NCBI RefSeq assembly: GCF_000756375.1
Contig: NZ_JNFD01000047.1
Location: forward strand, 1-64,000
Source: Sphingopyxis sp. LC81
GTDB taxonomy: Bacteria > Pseudomonadota > Alphaproteobacteria > Sphingomonadales > Sphingomonadaceae
Direction: 5' to 3'
DNA: 64,000 bases
Numbering within the stretch: position 1 is the stretch's first letter; the number at the start of each line of letters is the position of its first letter. Positions 63,801 to 64,000 of the stretch are shown piece after piece. The translations under genes and the position numbers were made by a program. The notes beneath the pieces were generated by a model. The model saw only the letters and a list, made by a program, of their open reading frames with translations, searched no databases and was not told the DNA's origin.

Positions 63801-64000
63801 ATGATTTCGGCTGCTTTCCCCCGCTTCGCTCCCACCTTCGCCTTCGACGCCCTGCGTGGCCGCGATTGGCGCTGGGCCGCTCTTTTCGGCCTTTTCTTCG
63901 CGATTCTGCTCGCCGGCATCGTCGATGGCCAGATCACCCGCGGCAATCGCGGCATCACCCCGATCAACAGCAGCGGTGATTTCCTTACGAGCGGCATCAT
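63801..64000 (+). CDS. Hypothetical membrane-anchored protein, 3' truncated
   Basis: The first 66 codons of a gene divergent from purM are visible. ATG 63801 follows AGAGAAGAT. The product begins [20 protein letters not shown], then has one hydrophobic segment ([19 protein letters not shown], residues ~25-43), then a polar region. It is therefore probably anchored in the inner membrane with a periplasmic domain. The rest lies outside the window and no family can be assigned from this part. Confidence 0.6.
   Translation, partial: MISAAFPRFAPTFAFDALRGRDWRWAALFGLFFAILLAGIVDGQITRGNRGITPINSSGDFLTSGI

Overview
The window reads as one stretch of a high-GC alphaproteobacterial chromosome, most likely from the Sphingomonadales (Sphingopyxis/Sphingomonas type). 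This is an inference from the gene content: split GcvPA/GcvPB, a TonB receptor with a carboxypeptidase-regulatory-like N-terminus, dense ATGA/GTGA-coupled operons, a GlcNAc PTS with NagB-II and a NagQ-type GntR regulator, and AACCGGTT operators of a LacI regulator. No prophage, insertion sequence, CRISPR array or rRNA was seen. One tRNA (Trp, CCA) is present. The first ~215 bases are suspiciously C-rich and look like a poor contig edge.

Layout. 1-2719: SPOR-domain protein, dNTP triphosphohydrolase and an NAD(P)-binding protein broken by a one-base frameshift. 2720-8310: glycine cleavage operon (tandem glycine riboswitch, gcvT, gcvH, an inserted glycosyltransferase-like gene, gcvPA, gcvPB). 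8310-13570: small membrane proteins, DUF938 methyltransferase, acyl-CoA ligase, GFA-family protein, and on the minus strand a GST and an EamA transporter. 13663-14688: tRNA-Trp, a Gdx/SugE guanidinium exporter and an orphan nuoA. Each of these two genes is preceded by a copy of the same two-hairpin leader resembling a guanidine-II (mini-ykkC) riboswitch. 14702-25169: chitin/GlcNAc module (NagE IIBC, IIA-HPr-EI fusion, NagA, NagB-II, NagQ and a divergent GH20 hexosaminidase) with shared ATTGGT operators. 25191-29472: cobalamin-riboswitch-controlled operon cobO-btuF-btuC-btuD plus a 2OG-Fe(II) oxygenase.

29646-49401 is a large glucan-utilisation region. It holds an MFS exporter, a formylglycine-type sulfatase, GH3 beta-glucosidase, TonB receptor, a PF10091/GH144-type lipoprotein (family known for endo-beta-1,2-glucanase), an endonuclease/phosphatase-fold protein, GH1 beta-glucosidase, an esterase, a sugar ABC transporter, a LacI regulator and a sugar MFS permease. 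Three near-identical palindromes (core AACCGGTTACA) sit at the three promoter regions and suggest one LacI regulon. The parts fit a full path: outer-membrane import, endo-cleavage at the cell surface or periplasm, removal of side groups, inner-membrane uptake and hydrolysis to glucose. The proposed substrate, a decorated beta-1,2-glucan, is an inference.

49583-64000 is mainly housekeeping: guaB, an RsmB-like methyltransferase, a TPR protein, the minus-strand lptD-surA-pdxA-rsmA cluster, pepA-holC, a small lipoprotein, ndk with a clear terminator, and purM-purN. Here PurN carries a C-terminal MmcQ/YjbR domain. A truncated membrane protein gene starts at the right edge.
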